From Ardenticatenales bacterium (GTDB lineage Bacteria > Chloroflexota > Anaerolineae > Ardenticatenales > Ardenticatenaceae), in NCBI GenBank assembly GCA_013812995.1, contig JACCSL010000798.1, positions 1 through 13,949 of the forward strand: DNA of 13,949 nucleotides. Reading direction: 5' to 3'. Below, piece by piece: positions 1 to 7,330 of this stretch. Under the pieces are notes generated by a model that saw nothing but the letters and a program-made list of their open reading frames with translations, had not been told where the DNA came from and searched no databases. Each line of letters opens with the position of its first letter. Position 1 is the stretch's first letter. The position numbers and the translations under genes were made by a program.

Positions 1-52
1 AGCTTTGATAATCGCCCGCCCAGCTTTGATAGTCCCCGGCCCAGCTTTGGTA
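1..52 (-). repeat. 21-bp coding tandem repeat, YQSWAGD units at the protease C-terminus
   Basis: On the minus strand positions 52-1 encode YQSWAGDYQSWAGDYQS: two full 21-bp units and the start of a third that runs off the window. The codons vary between units (TAC/TAT, GCC/GCG, GGG/GGC), so the peptide is conserved more than the DNA. Tails rich in Ser-Trp-Ala-Gly repeats occur on some S8 peptidases. A surface-attachment or structural role is inference, and the total repeat number cannot be seen here. Confidence 0.8.
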
Positions 53-1606
53 GCTACCGGAGCCAATGGGCTGATTGGTAAAGTAGAAGCTTTGGGTGCT
101 GGGATCATAGGCAGTGGTGCCCAGGTAATGCACGGCTCCCAGCTCCTCGCCGCGAAGATCGAGTTGGATGTCCATGCCGCTATTGGCAGACTGATAACTT
201 ATTCCTGTGACAGCGGCAACCGTATCTACCAGCCCCGCCCCCTGCTGCCAGATGGAGTATTGAGCATCGGTGGCATTTCCGGCAGGGGTAGCGGTGGAGG
301 TCAGCCGATACTTGACTTGATTGTTGGTCAGGTAGGGCTGTTGCTCCAGCAGAAGCGCCACAATGCCGCTTACCTCAGCCGCCGCCATTGAGGTGCCGCT
401 CACCTGATGGTAGGCCAGGGCCTGAGCATCGAGGGAGGCAGTTCCCAGGACAGGCGTGCCATTGTCTTTCAGAAGCGCTGCCGAGGCGGAGGCGGCGAGG
501 GTCGAGGCGGTGGGCAGCACTGCGATGGTTCGGGAGCCCGGCACGAGCACATCCGGCTTGACAAACTTGCTCTCGGTGGGGCCGGTGCTCGAATAAGTGG
601 CTAGTTCGTCATACCCGGAAGTCGTATAGCGCCCGCTCTTGATAGCCCCGACCGTAATAACATAGGGCACATTTCCAGGTACCCCGATGGTCATGGGCGC
701 TGGTCCCTGGTTGCCCGCACTCGCCACGACGACGATGCCCTCGGCCCAGGCGCGCATCACGGCCTGCGCCAGAGGATCCTTCCAGTAGGGAACCACCACA
801 GAGCCATCAAGCGAGAGATTCAACACGCGGATGTTATAGGTGGCGCGGTTGGCAACAATCCAGTCGATGGCCTCGATGACTCTGGCATAGCTTCCATGAC
901 CGTTTTCGTCTAACGCGCGCACCACGACGATATTCGACCTGGGAGCCACGCCCACTGGAATCTGCGCGAAGGCGGGCACGGGTCGCTCCAGGCGGTTGTC
1001 CGCAACGGTCATGACCACGTGGGTTCCATGACCATACGGGTCGGAACTGTTTTTGAGGGGCGAGCCTGTTCCGGGATGAAAGAGATCGCGGTAGATAATG
1101 AAGCGCCCGTTGGCTTCGGCATGGAGCGTTTGTTTGTCGATGCGAGGCCCATTCCACTCCCGCTCCGAGGCCAGGGGTGGGAAACCGCTATCCACGAAGG
1201 CAACCGTGACACCACTCCCTTGCACACCCTGATGGAGCAGTGTGTGCGCCCGCACCGCAGCGGAGGGGTAGAGCGTAAAGCCGTTGGTGCCGGTTTCTTT
1301 CGGTTCGGCGCTGGCTCGCACGGCGTGATTGGGCGTTACCATGAGCCCCGCTCGCTCCAGGCGACGGATGGCGCTAGCGGGCACCTCGGCGCTGACACCA
1401 TTGATGATGGCGAGGGGCTTTAGCACAGTGCCGCCCACCGATGCAACTGCCTGCTGGGCGATCTCGACGCTGGGCCCCTGAACAATAATTTGTTGAAGTG
1501 GAGAGGCTGATTGCTGGGGTAGAGCGCTTAGAAGAGATGGCAGAAGGAGCAACAAAAGAATGACGGAGGCGGCCAGACGGCGCGCGCAAGTATTTGGAGA
1601 GTACAT
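1..1606 (-). CDS. Secreted subtilisin-like serine protease (S8 family), C-terminus cut by window edge
   Basis: The frame read from the ATG at 1606-1604 stays open for 535 codons to the left edge, so the C-terminus is missing. Residues 1-34 look like a signal peptide: Arg-Arg at 9-10, a run of six leucines, then a polar Gln-Gln-Ser segment. Residues about 40-97 resemble an I9-type propeptide. The catalytic triad is visible: Asp139 in AFVDSG, His193 in GHGTHVV and Ser406 in SGTSMAA. Asn299 in SAGNQG is the oxyanion-hole residue. The product should be an exported endopeptidase that matures by propeptide removal. After the catalytic domain, about 110 residues lead into heptad repeats at the edge. 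A GGAGG site lies 4 bases before the ATG. The gene is divergent from the MerR-like gene. Family and active site are certain by motif; the natural substrate is unknown. Confidence 0.93.
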   Translation of the reverse strand, partial: MYSPNTCARRLAASVILLLLLLPSLLSALPQQSASPLQQIIVQGPSVEIAQQAVASVGGTVLKPLAIINGVSAEVPASAIRRLERAGLMVTPNHAVRASAEPKETGTNGFTLYPSAAVRAHTLLHQGVQGSGVTVAFVDSGFPPLASEREWNGPRIDKQTLHAEANGRFIIYRDLFHPGTGSPLKNSSDPYGHGTHVVMTVADNRLERPVPAFAQIPVGVAPRSNIVVVRALDENGHGSYARVIEAIDWIVANRATYNIRVLNLSLDGSVVVPYWKDPLAQAVMRAWAEGIVVVASAGNQGPAPMTIGVPGNVPYVITVGAIKSGRYTTSGYDELATYSSTGPTESKFVKPDVLVPGSRTIAVLPTASTLAASASAALLKDNGTPVLGTASLDAQALAYHQVSGTSMAAAEVSGIVALLLEQQPYLTNNQVKYRLTSTATPAGNATDAQYSIWQQGAGLVDTVAAVTGISYQSANSGMDIQLDLRGEELGAVHYLGTTAYDPSTQSFYFTNQPIGSGSYQSWAGDYQSWAGDYQS

Positions 1607-1742
1607 AAAGCCTCCGAGGGCGATGTGGCGTGATGGGCTATGTAAAGGAGTGAGGTTTTAATACGTTGAGAGTATTTGTTAGAGAGGAACTATTCTTGGC
1701 GTTACAAATAGCAACTACCATGCCAGCCCAGCCCCCGCTTGA

Positions 1743-1762
1743 CCTGTCAACCAGTTGACAGG
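1743..1762. promoter_or_regulatory. 20-bp perfect palindrome, probable operator
   Basis: The sequence is CCTGTCAAC-CA-GTTGACAGG: 9-bp arms with no mismatch around a 2-bp centre. The right arm contains the TTGACA -35 hexamer of the promoter for the MerR-like gene, so a dimeric protein bound here would block or reposition RNA polymerase. Autoregulation by the MerR-like product is the simplest reading. The position is atypical for MerR proteins, however, which usually bind between the -35 and -10. It does not match the CTTGAGT/ACTCAAG half-sites of the HspR operator as I know them. Confidence 0.6.
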
Positions 1763-1784
1763 GTTTGAAACATCCCGCTATAAT
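1755..1784 (+). promoter_or_regulatory. Perfect-consensus sigma-70 type promoter
   Basis: TTGACA (1755-1760) and TATAAT (1779-1784) are both exact consensus hexamers separated by 18 bp. Transcription would begin near 1791, giving a leader of about 60 nt before the MerR-like gene. A 10-bp palindrome CACTATAGTG lies in that leader at 1804-1813. Since an unregulated promoter of this quality would be very strong, the overlapping palindrome fits a need for repression. Confidence 0.8.
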
Positions 1785-1849
1785 CGATAAAGATATAGCA
1801 TGTCACTATAGTGCTTTCTATCACCTATCTTAGTAAGGAGATTAAAACT

Positions 1850-2107
1850 ATGTCCAACCAGGCCTACTCCATCGGCGATGTGGCTGCCGAGCTCCATGTG
1901 CATCCCCAGACTCTGCGGAACTGGGAAAGAGCCGGGCTCATCAAGCCAACGCGTGTGGCGGGCAATCGTCGGGTCTATTTCAACGAAGATATGGAACTGC
2001 TGCGCTATATTGTTCAACTGGAGCGCCAGGATGGATTGCGGGTCGCCGGGATTCGTAAGGTTCTGGAACTGGAGGGCAAACTGGCAGTGACCAACGGGCA
2101 GCTCTAA
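1850..2107 (+). CDS. Minimal MerR-family (HspR-like) transcriptional regulator
   Basis: This 85-residue protein is almost entirely a MerR-type winged helix-turn-helix. Residues about 6-35 (YSIGDVAAELHVHPQTLRNW) form the HTH, followed by the wing (AGNRRVYF, about 42-49) and helices up to about 72. There is no long dimerisation coiled coil or cysteine-bearing effector domain as in classical MerR (usually 120-150 residues), so it resembles short HspR/GlnR-like proteins. The ATG at 1850 is chosen because AAGGAG lies at 1835-1840, 9 bases upstream; the frame is open back to 1811 but without a better site. A consensus promoter with an overlapping palindrome precedes it, suggesting autoregulation. 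No dnaK/grpE genes adjoin it, so a heat-shock role is unproven. Confidence 0.85.
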   Translation: MSNQAYSIGDVAAELHVHPQTLRNWERAGLIKPTRVAGNRRVYFNEDMELLRYIVQLERQDGLRVAGIRKVLELEGKLAVTNGQL

Positions 2108-2240
2108 TATCCGCACCCCCAGTACGCTGGTGGAGGGCGTCAGTTATTGCTCTTGTCGCTGCCTCCATCGTATTGATGGCTATGCCTATCAAGAGAAAGG
2201 AGATGCCGGGACGGGCCTAGGCATGGTATTTCCCTTGCCG

Positions 2241-2280
2241 CGCCATTCCTCCCACGGCTGAAGCTCGTGGGTCTCCTGGC
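2241..2280. mobile_element. Hairpin resembling an IS200/IS605-type element end (remnant)
   Basis: CCATTCCTCCCACGGC, the loop TGAA, and GCTCGTGGGTCTCCTGGC form a stem of CCCACGGC against GC(T)CGTGGG with one bulged T (2251-2271), flanked by pyrimidine-rich TTCCT and TCTCCTGGC. Such a cccacggctgaagc...gtggg hairpin is characteristic of the subterminal ends of IS200/IS605-family (TnpA/TnpB) elements. No transposase or TnpB frame is present, so this would be a decayed or MITE-like remnant. It ends about 12 bases before the response-regulator start. Alternatively it is simply a hairpin in the 5' leader; no T-tract follows, so a terminator is unlikely. Confidence 0.4.
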
Positions 2281-2291
2281 ACTTAACAGTT

Positions 2292-2951
2292 ATGAAACAG
2301 CCAATTCGCGTCCTGCTCGCCGATGATCATGCCTTTGTTCGCGAGGGAACTCGGGAGTTGCTGGAACGTGAGATCGATATCCTGGTTGTGGGCGAGGCCA
2401 GCAATGGGGCGGAAGCGGTCCGCCTTGTGGAGACGCTCCAGCCCGATGTCGTCGTGATGGATGTTCGTATGCCTGGCATGGGCGGCGTGGAAGCCACCAA
2501 GCAGATCAAGGAGCGCTTTCCTGCGGTCGAGGTGCTGGTCATGACGGCCCATGATGACGATGAATTCGTCTTCGCGCTTCTGGAGGCCGGGGCCAGCGGC
2601 TACATGCTGAAGACCGGGACCGTCAAGGAGTTGATCCGGGCCATCCACGAGGTGGCCGGGGGACAATCGGCGCTCGACCCGATCATCGCGCGCAAGGTCG
2701 TCCAGCAGATCGCGGGCGGCACGCCTCGCCAGAAGCAACGAGAGGCGTACGAGGCCCTCACTGAGCGGGAGCAGGAAGTGCTTGCCCTGCTGGCCGAGGG
2801 AAAGTCCAACAAAGAGATCGCCGAATCTCTTATCATCAGCGACCGGACGGTGCAGACCCATCTCAGCAACATTTTTGGCAAGATGGGGGTAAGCAGCCGC
2901 ACCGAGGCGGTTCTTGAGGCAATCCGTCGGGGTTGGCTTACGATTGACTGA
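2292..2951 (+). CDS. NarL/FixJ-family two-component response regulator
   Basis: The 219-residue protein has a receiver domain (about 5-120) and a LuxR-type DNA-binding domain (about 153-215). Receiver residues are complete: acidic pocket Asp11-Asp12, phosphoacceptor Asp57 in VVVMDVRMPG, Thr85 and Lys107. The HTH region reads LTEREQEVLALLAEGKSNKE and continues through the recognition helix ISDRTVQTHL. It should be phosphorylated by the kinase encoded 6 bp downstream and then bind DNA as a dimer. The length is typical for NarL/LiaR/DegU-type regulators. No Shine-Dalgarno is apparent before the ATG (AACAGTT precedes it), and an IS-like hairpin sits about 20 bases upstream. Target genes cannot be told from sequence. 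Confidence 0.95.
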   Translation: MKQPIRVLLADDHAFVREGTRELLEREIDILVVGEASNGAEAVRLVETLQPDVVVMDVRMPGMGGVEATKQIKERFPAVEVLVMTAHDDDEFVFALLEAGASGYMLKTGTVKELIRAIHEVAGGQSALDPIIARKVVQQIAGGTPRQKQREAYEALTEREQEVLALLAEGKSNKEIAESLIISDRTVQTHLSNIFGKMGVSSRTEAVLEAIRRGWLTID

Positions 2952-2957
2952 GGACGG

Positions 2958-4844
2958 ATGCGACCCTTCTCTCTGACGACACTCCGCATTCAAGCGGTGC
3001 TATGGACATTGCTTCCCCTGACCCTGATCTTTTTGCTGGTGGGCTCTGTGGGCGTGTACGCCTATGCCCAGGTCGTGAATAGCCTGGTAAAAGATCGGGA
3101 CAGGGAGTTGTCCCGCCTCAGCGCGGATTGGCTCAGCGAGAACCTGCTCAACCACGCCGAACTCCTGAAGGCCCTGACCGAAAACGAGGGGATGCAGCCC
3201 CGGCAGTTTGCCGACGAAGGAACGCTGACGGCCGGACAACATGGGCTCCTGCAGACCGCCATCAAGCGCGGGCTCCTCAGTAGCTTCGATGGGGGCGTGA
3301 CCCTGCTGAACGTCGAGGGCGAGATTGTGGTCTCGATGTACAGCGTTCAAACGTCGGTCGCGGCCAATCAGGCGCTCTACGCCTCCGCCTACCGGATTCC
3401 CCCGCCCGGCCACCTGTATGACGAGGCGGCTTTCTTCTATATTCCCAGGCAAACGATGGCTCCCTATTTCAGCGATGTCATCCACCAGCCGGACGACCCC
3501 TTCCTCAGCGAGCCCCAGATTATCCTCTCGTACCCCATCACGGACGACCAGGGGCGCTTCGTTGGTGTGCTAGCGGGGTCGTTCTTGCTGGTGAACGAAA
3601 CCCTGGGCAAGGAGATGGCGAAGCTAGGCATTGGGACTTCCTATCTGGTAGATAGGCAGGGGCGGGTCATCTGGCATGGCACCGAGGCGTATCTGGGGCA
3701 GGATTTCAGCAGTCATAGTCCCGTGCAGGCGCTCCTTCGTATGACCAATGCGGCCAATGCCCAGACCGATGTCGATGAGGATGGCAACACCATCGTCATT
3801 GGCTACGCCCCTGTCAAGGTGACCGACTGGGGGCTGGTAATCCAGGAGCCCTGGGAAAGTGTCATTGGCCCGGTTCGCACCTTCCAGTGGATGATGCTCG
3901 GCACCCTTCTGCTGGGTGTTGCGCTCGTAATGGTCATAATTTCCTCCGGCACGCGCCGCCTCACGGATCCCATCAAGGAGCTGGTGAGCCAGACGCTCCA
4001 GGTGTCGGAGGGAGATTTTGCCGGACACGTTCAGGGCGGAACCATCGACGAGATGCGTGTCCTGGCGCACGCCTTCAACGAGATGGCGGACCGGGTTGCC
4101 AAGTATCGGGTGGGCCTCCAGAGCTATGTGGCAGCAATTACGCACTCCCAGGAAGAGGAGCGCAAGCGCATCGCGCGCGAGCTGCACGATGACACCATCC
4201 AGTCCCTGATTGCGCTCGGGCGGCGGCTGGAGTTGATGGAGCAATCGCTGGAGAACCCGATTGACGCGGCCAAGCAACTTTATCAGCTCCAGCAGATGCT
4301 CACCCGGACCGTGGCCGAGGTGCGCCAGTTCAGCCGTGACCTGCGCCCGTTGCTGCTCGAAGATGTTGGTCTGGAGGCAGCGCTGCGGCAGATGCTGCGC
4401 GAGATGGAGCGGCACGAGGGCGTTGAGAACGAACTGGTCATTGAGGGGAGCTTCCGCCCCGACGAGCTGGACGACGAGTTGGAGGTGACAATCTACCGTA
4501 TCACCCAGGAGGCGCTGAACAACATTCGCAAGCACGCGAATGCGAGTCGAGTTTCCGTCACCCTCTCTTTTCTGGAGGGCGCGGTGCGGCTGGTGGTGCG
4601 CGATGATGGGCAGGGCTTCTCGCTGGCCGAGGCCGACGACCTCGCGCAGCGGGGCTCCTTTGGCCTCATGGGAATTCGGGAGCGGGCGCGGCTCTTCGGG
4701 GGCGTGTTCGAGGTGGAGTCGGAGCCCGGCGAGGGAACCTGTGTGAGCGTGCAGCTCCCGCTGAGTGTGGCCCCTGAGTGGGTGCTGGAGGGGTTGGAGC
4801 AGTCAGCAATCAGCGGTCAGCGGTCAGCTACGGCAACGACATAG
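2958..4844 (+). CDS. Membrane sensor histidine kinase, HisKA_3 (NarX/DegS/LiaS type) with Cache-like sensor and HAMP
   Basis: The 628-residue protein has one transmembrane helix near 13-38, an extracytoplasmic region of about 270 residues that looks like a double Cache sensor (40-310), and a second helix at 312-331. A HAMP domain (332-385), HisKA_3 dimerisation domain (395-465) and HATPase_c domain (505-602) follow. The phosphoacceptor is His410 in ARELHDDTIQSL. ATP-binding motifs are NNIRKH (521-526), DDGQGF (549-554) and GLMGIRER (569-576). It starts 6 bp after the regulator stop with GAGGACGG before the ATG, so the two are cotranscribed and form a cognate pair. The ligand is unknown. Residues about 613-628 (EQSAISGQRSATATT) are encoded by a tandem heptamer repeat rather than by a conserved domain. 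Confidence 0.95.
   Translation: MRPFSLTTLRIQAVLWTLLPLTLIFLLVGSVGVYAYAQVVNSLVKDRDRELSRLSADWLSENLLNHAELLKALTENEGMQPRQFADEGTLTAGQHGLLQTAIKRGLLSSFDGGVTLLNVEGEIVVSMYSVQTSVAANQALYASAYRIPPPGHLYDEAAFFYIPRQTMAPYFSDVIHQPDDPFLSEPQIILSYPITDDQGRFVGVLAGSFLLVNETLGKEMAKLGIGTSYLVDRQGRVIWHGTEAYLGQDFSSHSPVQALLRMTNAANAQTDVDEDGNTIVIGYAPVKVTDWGLVIQEPWESVIGPVRTFQWMMLGTLLLGVALVMVIISSGTRRLTDPIKELVSQTLQVSEGDFAGHVQGGTIDEMRVLAHAFNEMADRVAKYRVGLQSYVAAITHSQEEERKRIARELHDDTIQSLIALGRRLELMEQSLENPIDAAKQLYQLQQMLTRTVAEVRQFSRDLRPLLLEDVGLEAALRQMLREMERHEGVENELVIEGSFRPDELDDELEVTIYRITQEALNNIRKHANASRVSVTLSFLEGAVRLVVRDDGQGFSLAEADDLAQRGSFGLMGIRERARLFGGVFEVESEPGEGTCVSVQLPLSVAPEWVLEGLEQSAISGQRSATATT
4803..4834 (+). repeat. Tandem 7-bp repeat (TCAGCNN x4) at the end of the kinase gene
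   Basis: Four heptamers run without gaps: TCAGCAA (4803), TCAGCGG (4810), TCAGCGG (4817) and TCAGCTA (4824). They lie inside the coding sequence, supplying the last residues before the TAG at 4842. The segment 4818-4834, CAGCGGTCAGCTACGGC, is found again exactly at 7151-7167. The repeat thus belongs to a dispersed family and appears to have extended the kinase C-terminus. Confidence 0.75.
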
Positions 4845-4882
4845 GCGTAAGTTGAAAGCTGGCCGCTCTCAAGGAGTGAGCT

Positions 4883-6094
4883 TTGGATGAGATAACGATC
4901 GCCTCCGTCAAGGGATTTCGGGCGGCGGGGGTTCATGCGGGGCTGAAGAAGGCGGACGTACTGGACATGGCGTTGGTGGTCAGTGATCGCCCTTGTGTCG
5001 CGGCGGGGACATTTACGCAGAATCTGGTCCGTGCCGCGCCCGTGCTCTATGACCAGGCGGCGTTGGCCGAGAATCGCACGGGAATACGCGCGGTGGTCAT
5101 CAACGCCAAGAATGCCAACGCGGTCACGGGCGCGCAGGGGATGCGGGACGCGCTGGAGATGGCGACCCTTACTGAGCAGGCGCTGGACCTCCCGCATGGC
5201 TCAACCCTGGTGATGAGCACGGGTGTCATTGGCGTGCCGCTGCCGATGGCGAAGATTGCACAGGGGATTCAACTGGCGGCGCAAGCGCTTGGCGATAGTG
5301 TCGCTGATGGGCAGCGCGCCAGCGAGGCGATTATGACCACCGATACGCACCCCAAACGCGCCGCGCGCCAGATTGTGTTGGACAGTGTGACGGTCACGCT
5401 GGCGGGCATGGCGAAGGGCGCGGGGATGATTCATCCCAACATGGCAACCATGCTGGGGCTCATCGTGACGGACGGGGCCATCGACGCGGAGCCGCTCCAG
5501 AGCGCGCTCTACCACGCGGTCGAGCGTTCCTACAACTGCATCACGGTGGATGGGGACACAAGCACGAATGACACACAGCTCGTGCTGGCGAACGGGGCAG
5601 CGGGCAACCCGATGATCGACAGCGTCGATCACCCCGCCTATCCCGCGTTCTGCGAGGCGCTGCATGATCTCTGCGTGGACTTGGCGCGGCAGATTGCCTT
5701 CGATGGGGAGGGTGCGACCAAGCACGTGACGATTCAGGTACATGGCCTGCCGACCTTCGAGGAGGCGCGCGCGATTGGCCGCACCATCGCGACCTCGCCG
5801 CTGGTAAAGACGGCGCTTTATGGCCGCGATGCTAACTGGGGACGCGTGCTGGCCGCCGCCGGGCGCGCGGACGTTCCCTTTGACCCGGCGCGGGCAAGCC
5901 TCTGGTTTGGCGATCTCCAGCTGCTACGCGAGGGAACCCCGCTGCCGGTGGACGAGGCGCGCGCGCTGGAGATTCTTTCCGCCCAGGAGATCTATCTCAC
6001 CTTCCATCTCGATCATGGCGAGGCGAGTGCGCTCGTGTGGACCTGTGATTTTTCGGTGGATTATGTGAATGTGAATGCGGAGTATCGAACGTAG
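4883..6094 (+). CDS. argJ: Glutamate N-acetyltransferase / amino-acid acetyltransferase ArgJ
   Basis: ArgJ moves the acetyl group from N-acetylornithine to glutamate, recycling it in arginine biosynthesis; bifunctional forms also use acetyl-CoA. The 403 residues match the family's normal length. The precursor self-cleaves before a threonine, here Thr189 in the motif HPNMATML (184-191), to give alpha and beta chains. Other family signatures are [10 protein letters not shown] (74-83), [11 protein letters not shown] (221-231), [19 protein letters not shown] near 313-331 and the usual ending in YRT. The start is a TTG at 4883: AAGGAG lies at 4871-4876, 6 bases upstream, and the ATG at 4887 is out of frame. 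It follows the kinase by 38 bp. No other arg genes are in the window, so whether it is bifunctional is unknown. Confidence 0.95.
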   Translation: MDEITIASVKGFRAAGVHAGLKKADVLDMALVVSDRPCVAAGTFTQNLVRAAPVLYDQAALAENRTGIRAVVINAKNANAVTGAQGMRDALEMATLTEQALDLPHGSTLVMSTGVIGVPLPMAKIAQGIQLAAQALGDSVADGQRASEAIMTTDTHPKRAARQIVLDSVTVTLAGMAKGAGMIHPNMATMLGLIVTDGAIDAEPLQSALYHAVERSYNCITVDGDTSTNDTQLVLANGAAGNPMIDSVDHPAYPAFCEALHDLCVDLARQIAFDGEGATKHVTIQVHGLPTFEEARAIGRTIATSPLVKTALYGRDANWGRVLAAAGRADVPFDPARASLWFGDLQLLREGTPLPVDEARALEILSAQEIYLTFHLDHGEASALVWTCDFSVDYVNVNAEYRT

Positions 6095-6142
6095 GAGCGA
6101 GCGTTGGAGCGTTGGAGCGTTAGAGCGTTGGAACGTTGGAGC
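6095..6142 (+). repeat. Tandem 8-bp repeat GAGCGTTG directly after the argJ stop codon
   Basis: Five contiguous 8-bp units span 6099-6138: GAGCGTTG, GAGCGTTG, GAGCGTTA, GAGCGTTG, GAACGTTG. A partial GAGC lies on each side. The array begins at the first base after the argJ TAG (6092-6094) and ends at the aldo/keto reductase ribosome-binding site. It is open in the reductase frame, which creates a spurious repeat-encoded N-terminal extension ([17 protein letters not shown]) if the upstream start at 6075 is used. A related array follows the J-domain gene at 7331-7368. Confidence 0.85.
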
Positions 6143-6152
6143 AGGAGGTAGG

Positions 6153-7115
6153 ATGAACTATCGCAAACTTGGTAGGACGGGGCTGAAAGTCTCGGCGCTT
6201 TGCCTGGGAACCATGCAGTGGGGATGGACCACGGATGAGACGCACGCGGTCCAGGTGATGGATGCTTTCATGGAGGCGGGGGGCAACTTCATCGATACGG
6301 CGGACGTCTACTCACGCTGGGTAGAGGGGAATCCGGGTGGCGTGTCGGAGGAGATTATCGGGCGCTGGCTGGCAGCGCGCCGGAACCGCGATCAGGTGGT
6401 GCTGGCGACGAAGGTGCGCGGGACGATGGGATCTGGGCCGAACGATCACGGGCTGTCCCGCAAGCATATTCTGGACGCGGTGGACGCCTCACTGCGTCGC
6501 CTCCAGACAGACTACATTGATTTGTACCAGACGCACGCCTTGGACGAAGAGACGCCCATCGACGAGACGCTGAGGGTGCTGGATGACCTCGTGCGGGCGG
6601 GGAAGGTGCGCTATGTCGGGGCGTCGAACTACCCAGCGTGGCGGCTCATGGAGTCGCTGTGGAGTGCCGAGGTGAAGGGCACGGTGCGCTACGACTCGCT
6701 TCAGCCACACTACAACCTCGTGCATCGCGCGGAGTTCGAGAGGGAACTGAAAGGGGTTTGCGAGACGTTTGGCATCGGGGTAATTCCCTACTCGCCGCTG
6801 GGGGGTGGCTTCCTGACGGGCAAGTATACGCGCGGCCACATCCCGGAGAGTGCGCGGGCCGACAGCGTCAAGCATCGCTACTTCAACGAGGCGGGCTGGC
6901 GCGCGCTGGATGCGCTGCAACTCGTGGCGGCGGAGAACAGTGTGTCGGCGGCGGCGGTGGCGGTGGCATGGCAGCTGGCGCAGCCCGTGATTACCTCGCC
7001 CATCATCGGCGCGAACTCTGTGGAGCAGCTCCGCGACAGCCTTGCCGCGCTCACTGTCATCCTCGCGCCGGATCAGGTGCAGCGGCTCAACAATGCCTCG
7101 GCGTGGGACACGTAG
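6153..7115 (+). CDS. Aldo/keto reductase (NADPH-dependent oxidoreductase)
   Basis: The 320-residue protein is a full-length TIM-barrel aldo/keto reductase of the bacterial AKR group. It opens with the typical [20 protein letters not shown]. The catalytic tetrad is present: Asp48 and Tyr53 in [10 protein letters not shown], Lys87 in LATKVRG and His128 in [11 protein letters not shown]. The C-terminal [12 protein letters not shown] segment belongs to the cofactor-binding region. It would reduce an aldehyde or ketone with NADPH; the substrate cannot be read from sequence. The ATG at 6153 is preferred because AGGAGG lies at 6143-6148. The frame extends upstream to 6075 only through the 8-bp repeats and the end of argJ. 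It probably shares argJ's transcript (58-bp gap) but has no evident pathway link with it. Confidence 0.93.
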   Translation: MNYRKLGRTGLKVSALCLGTMQWGWTTDETHAVQVMDAFMEAGGNFIDTADVYSRWVEGNPGGVSEEIIGRWLAARRNRDQVVLATKVRGTMGSGPNDHGLSRKHILDAVDASLRRLQTDYIDLYQTHALDEETPIDETLRVLDDLVRAGKVRYVGASNYPAWRLMESLWSAEVKGTVRYDSLQPHYNLVHRAEFERELKGVCETFGIGVIPYSPLGGGFLTGKYTRGHIPESARADSVKHRYFNEAGWRALDALQLVAAENSVSAAAVAVAWQLAQPVITSPIIGANSVEQLRDSLAALTVILAPDQVQRLNNASAWDT

Positions 7116-7129
7116 ACACTTCGCCCGCC

Positions 7130-7148
7130 CATTGTGGAACAATGATTT
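7130..7148 (+). terminator. Weak hairpin after the aldo/keto reductase, possible terminator
   Basis: CATTGT (7130-7135), loop GGA and ACAATG (7139-7144) form a perfect 6-bp stem, followed by ATTTGA. It lies 14 bases after the reductase stop, as expected for a terminator. However, the stem is short and AT-rich and the T-tract is only three bases, so efficiency would be low. Confidence 0.3.
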
Positions 7149-7325
7149 GACAGCGGTCAGCTACGGCTGCTGATTCCTGATGCAGGTGTAGAGGAGCAGT
7201 GGGTCCGCTTCGAGGTGCCAGATATGGGCTCCCCTGGTGCGAGCCGCGTTTTGGTCACGGCTCCCGATGGGTCGCTATGGATTCTGGGCCTGCGCGATTC
7301 CCAACGCTGCACAGTCGGGGAGTAG
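7146..7325 (+). pseudogene. Possible decayed gene fragment (C-terminal remnant) in the convergent spacer
   Basis: A frame open from 7146 to the TAG at 7323-7325 reads, from 7167, LLIPDAGVEEQWVRFEVPDM and on through SRVLVTAPDGSLWILGLRDS to the end at VGE. The composition (alternating hydrophobics, TAPDGSLWIL, few low-complexity runs) looks like real beta-rich protein. There is no good start codon with a ribosome-binding site: the only in-frame ATG is at 7224, a GTG lies at 7188, and neither has a clear Shine-Dalgarno. A 17-bp repeat copy (7151-7167) borders it on the left and the 16-bp tandem repeat (7331-7368) on the right. I read it as the 3' stub of a lost gene; a tiny functional peptide or chance frame remains possible. 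I do not recognise the family. Confidence 0.35.
7151..7167 (+). repeat. Dispersed 17-bp repeat, second copy
   Basis: CAGCGGTCAGCTACGGC matches 4818-4834 exactly and in the same orientation. The first copy is the end of a heptamer array inside the kinase gene; this one lies 35 bases after the aldo/keto reductase stop. Both copies are near gene 3' ends. Confidence 0.75.
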
Positions 7326-7330
7326 TCCCA

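Noticed and set aside
834..1589. Several short minus-strand frames within the protease region
   Set aside because: They are alternative frames; the true protease frame is continuous from 1606 to the window edge and has all catalytic motifs.
1811..1849. Upstream start for the MerR-like gene
   Set aside because: The codon at 1811 is not preceded by a ribosome-binding site and lies in the short leader after the promoter; AAGGAG precedes the ATG at 1850.
2109..2261. Open plus-strand frame between the MerR-like gene and the response regulator, ending in RHSSHG
   Set aside because: It has no start or ribosome-binding site of its own and its end is the IS-like hairpin; I treat it as non-coding remnant sequence.
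2283..2993. Long minus-strand frame opposite the response regulator
   Set aside because: It is the antisense shadow of a gene with complete receiver and HTH motifs; its translation is rich in His/Arg/Leu with no recognisable domain.
3624..4535. Minus-strand frame of about 300 codons opposite the kinase
   Set aside because: The plus strand carries HAMP, HisKA_3 and ATPase motifs here; the antisense frame reflects GC-rich codon bias.
6075..6152. Upstream ATG for the aldo/keto reductase adding 26 residues
   Set aside because: The extension is translated from the argJ end and the 8-bp repeats; AGGAGG stands before the ATG at 6153, and family members begin at that methionine.
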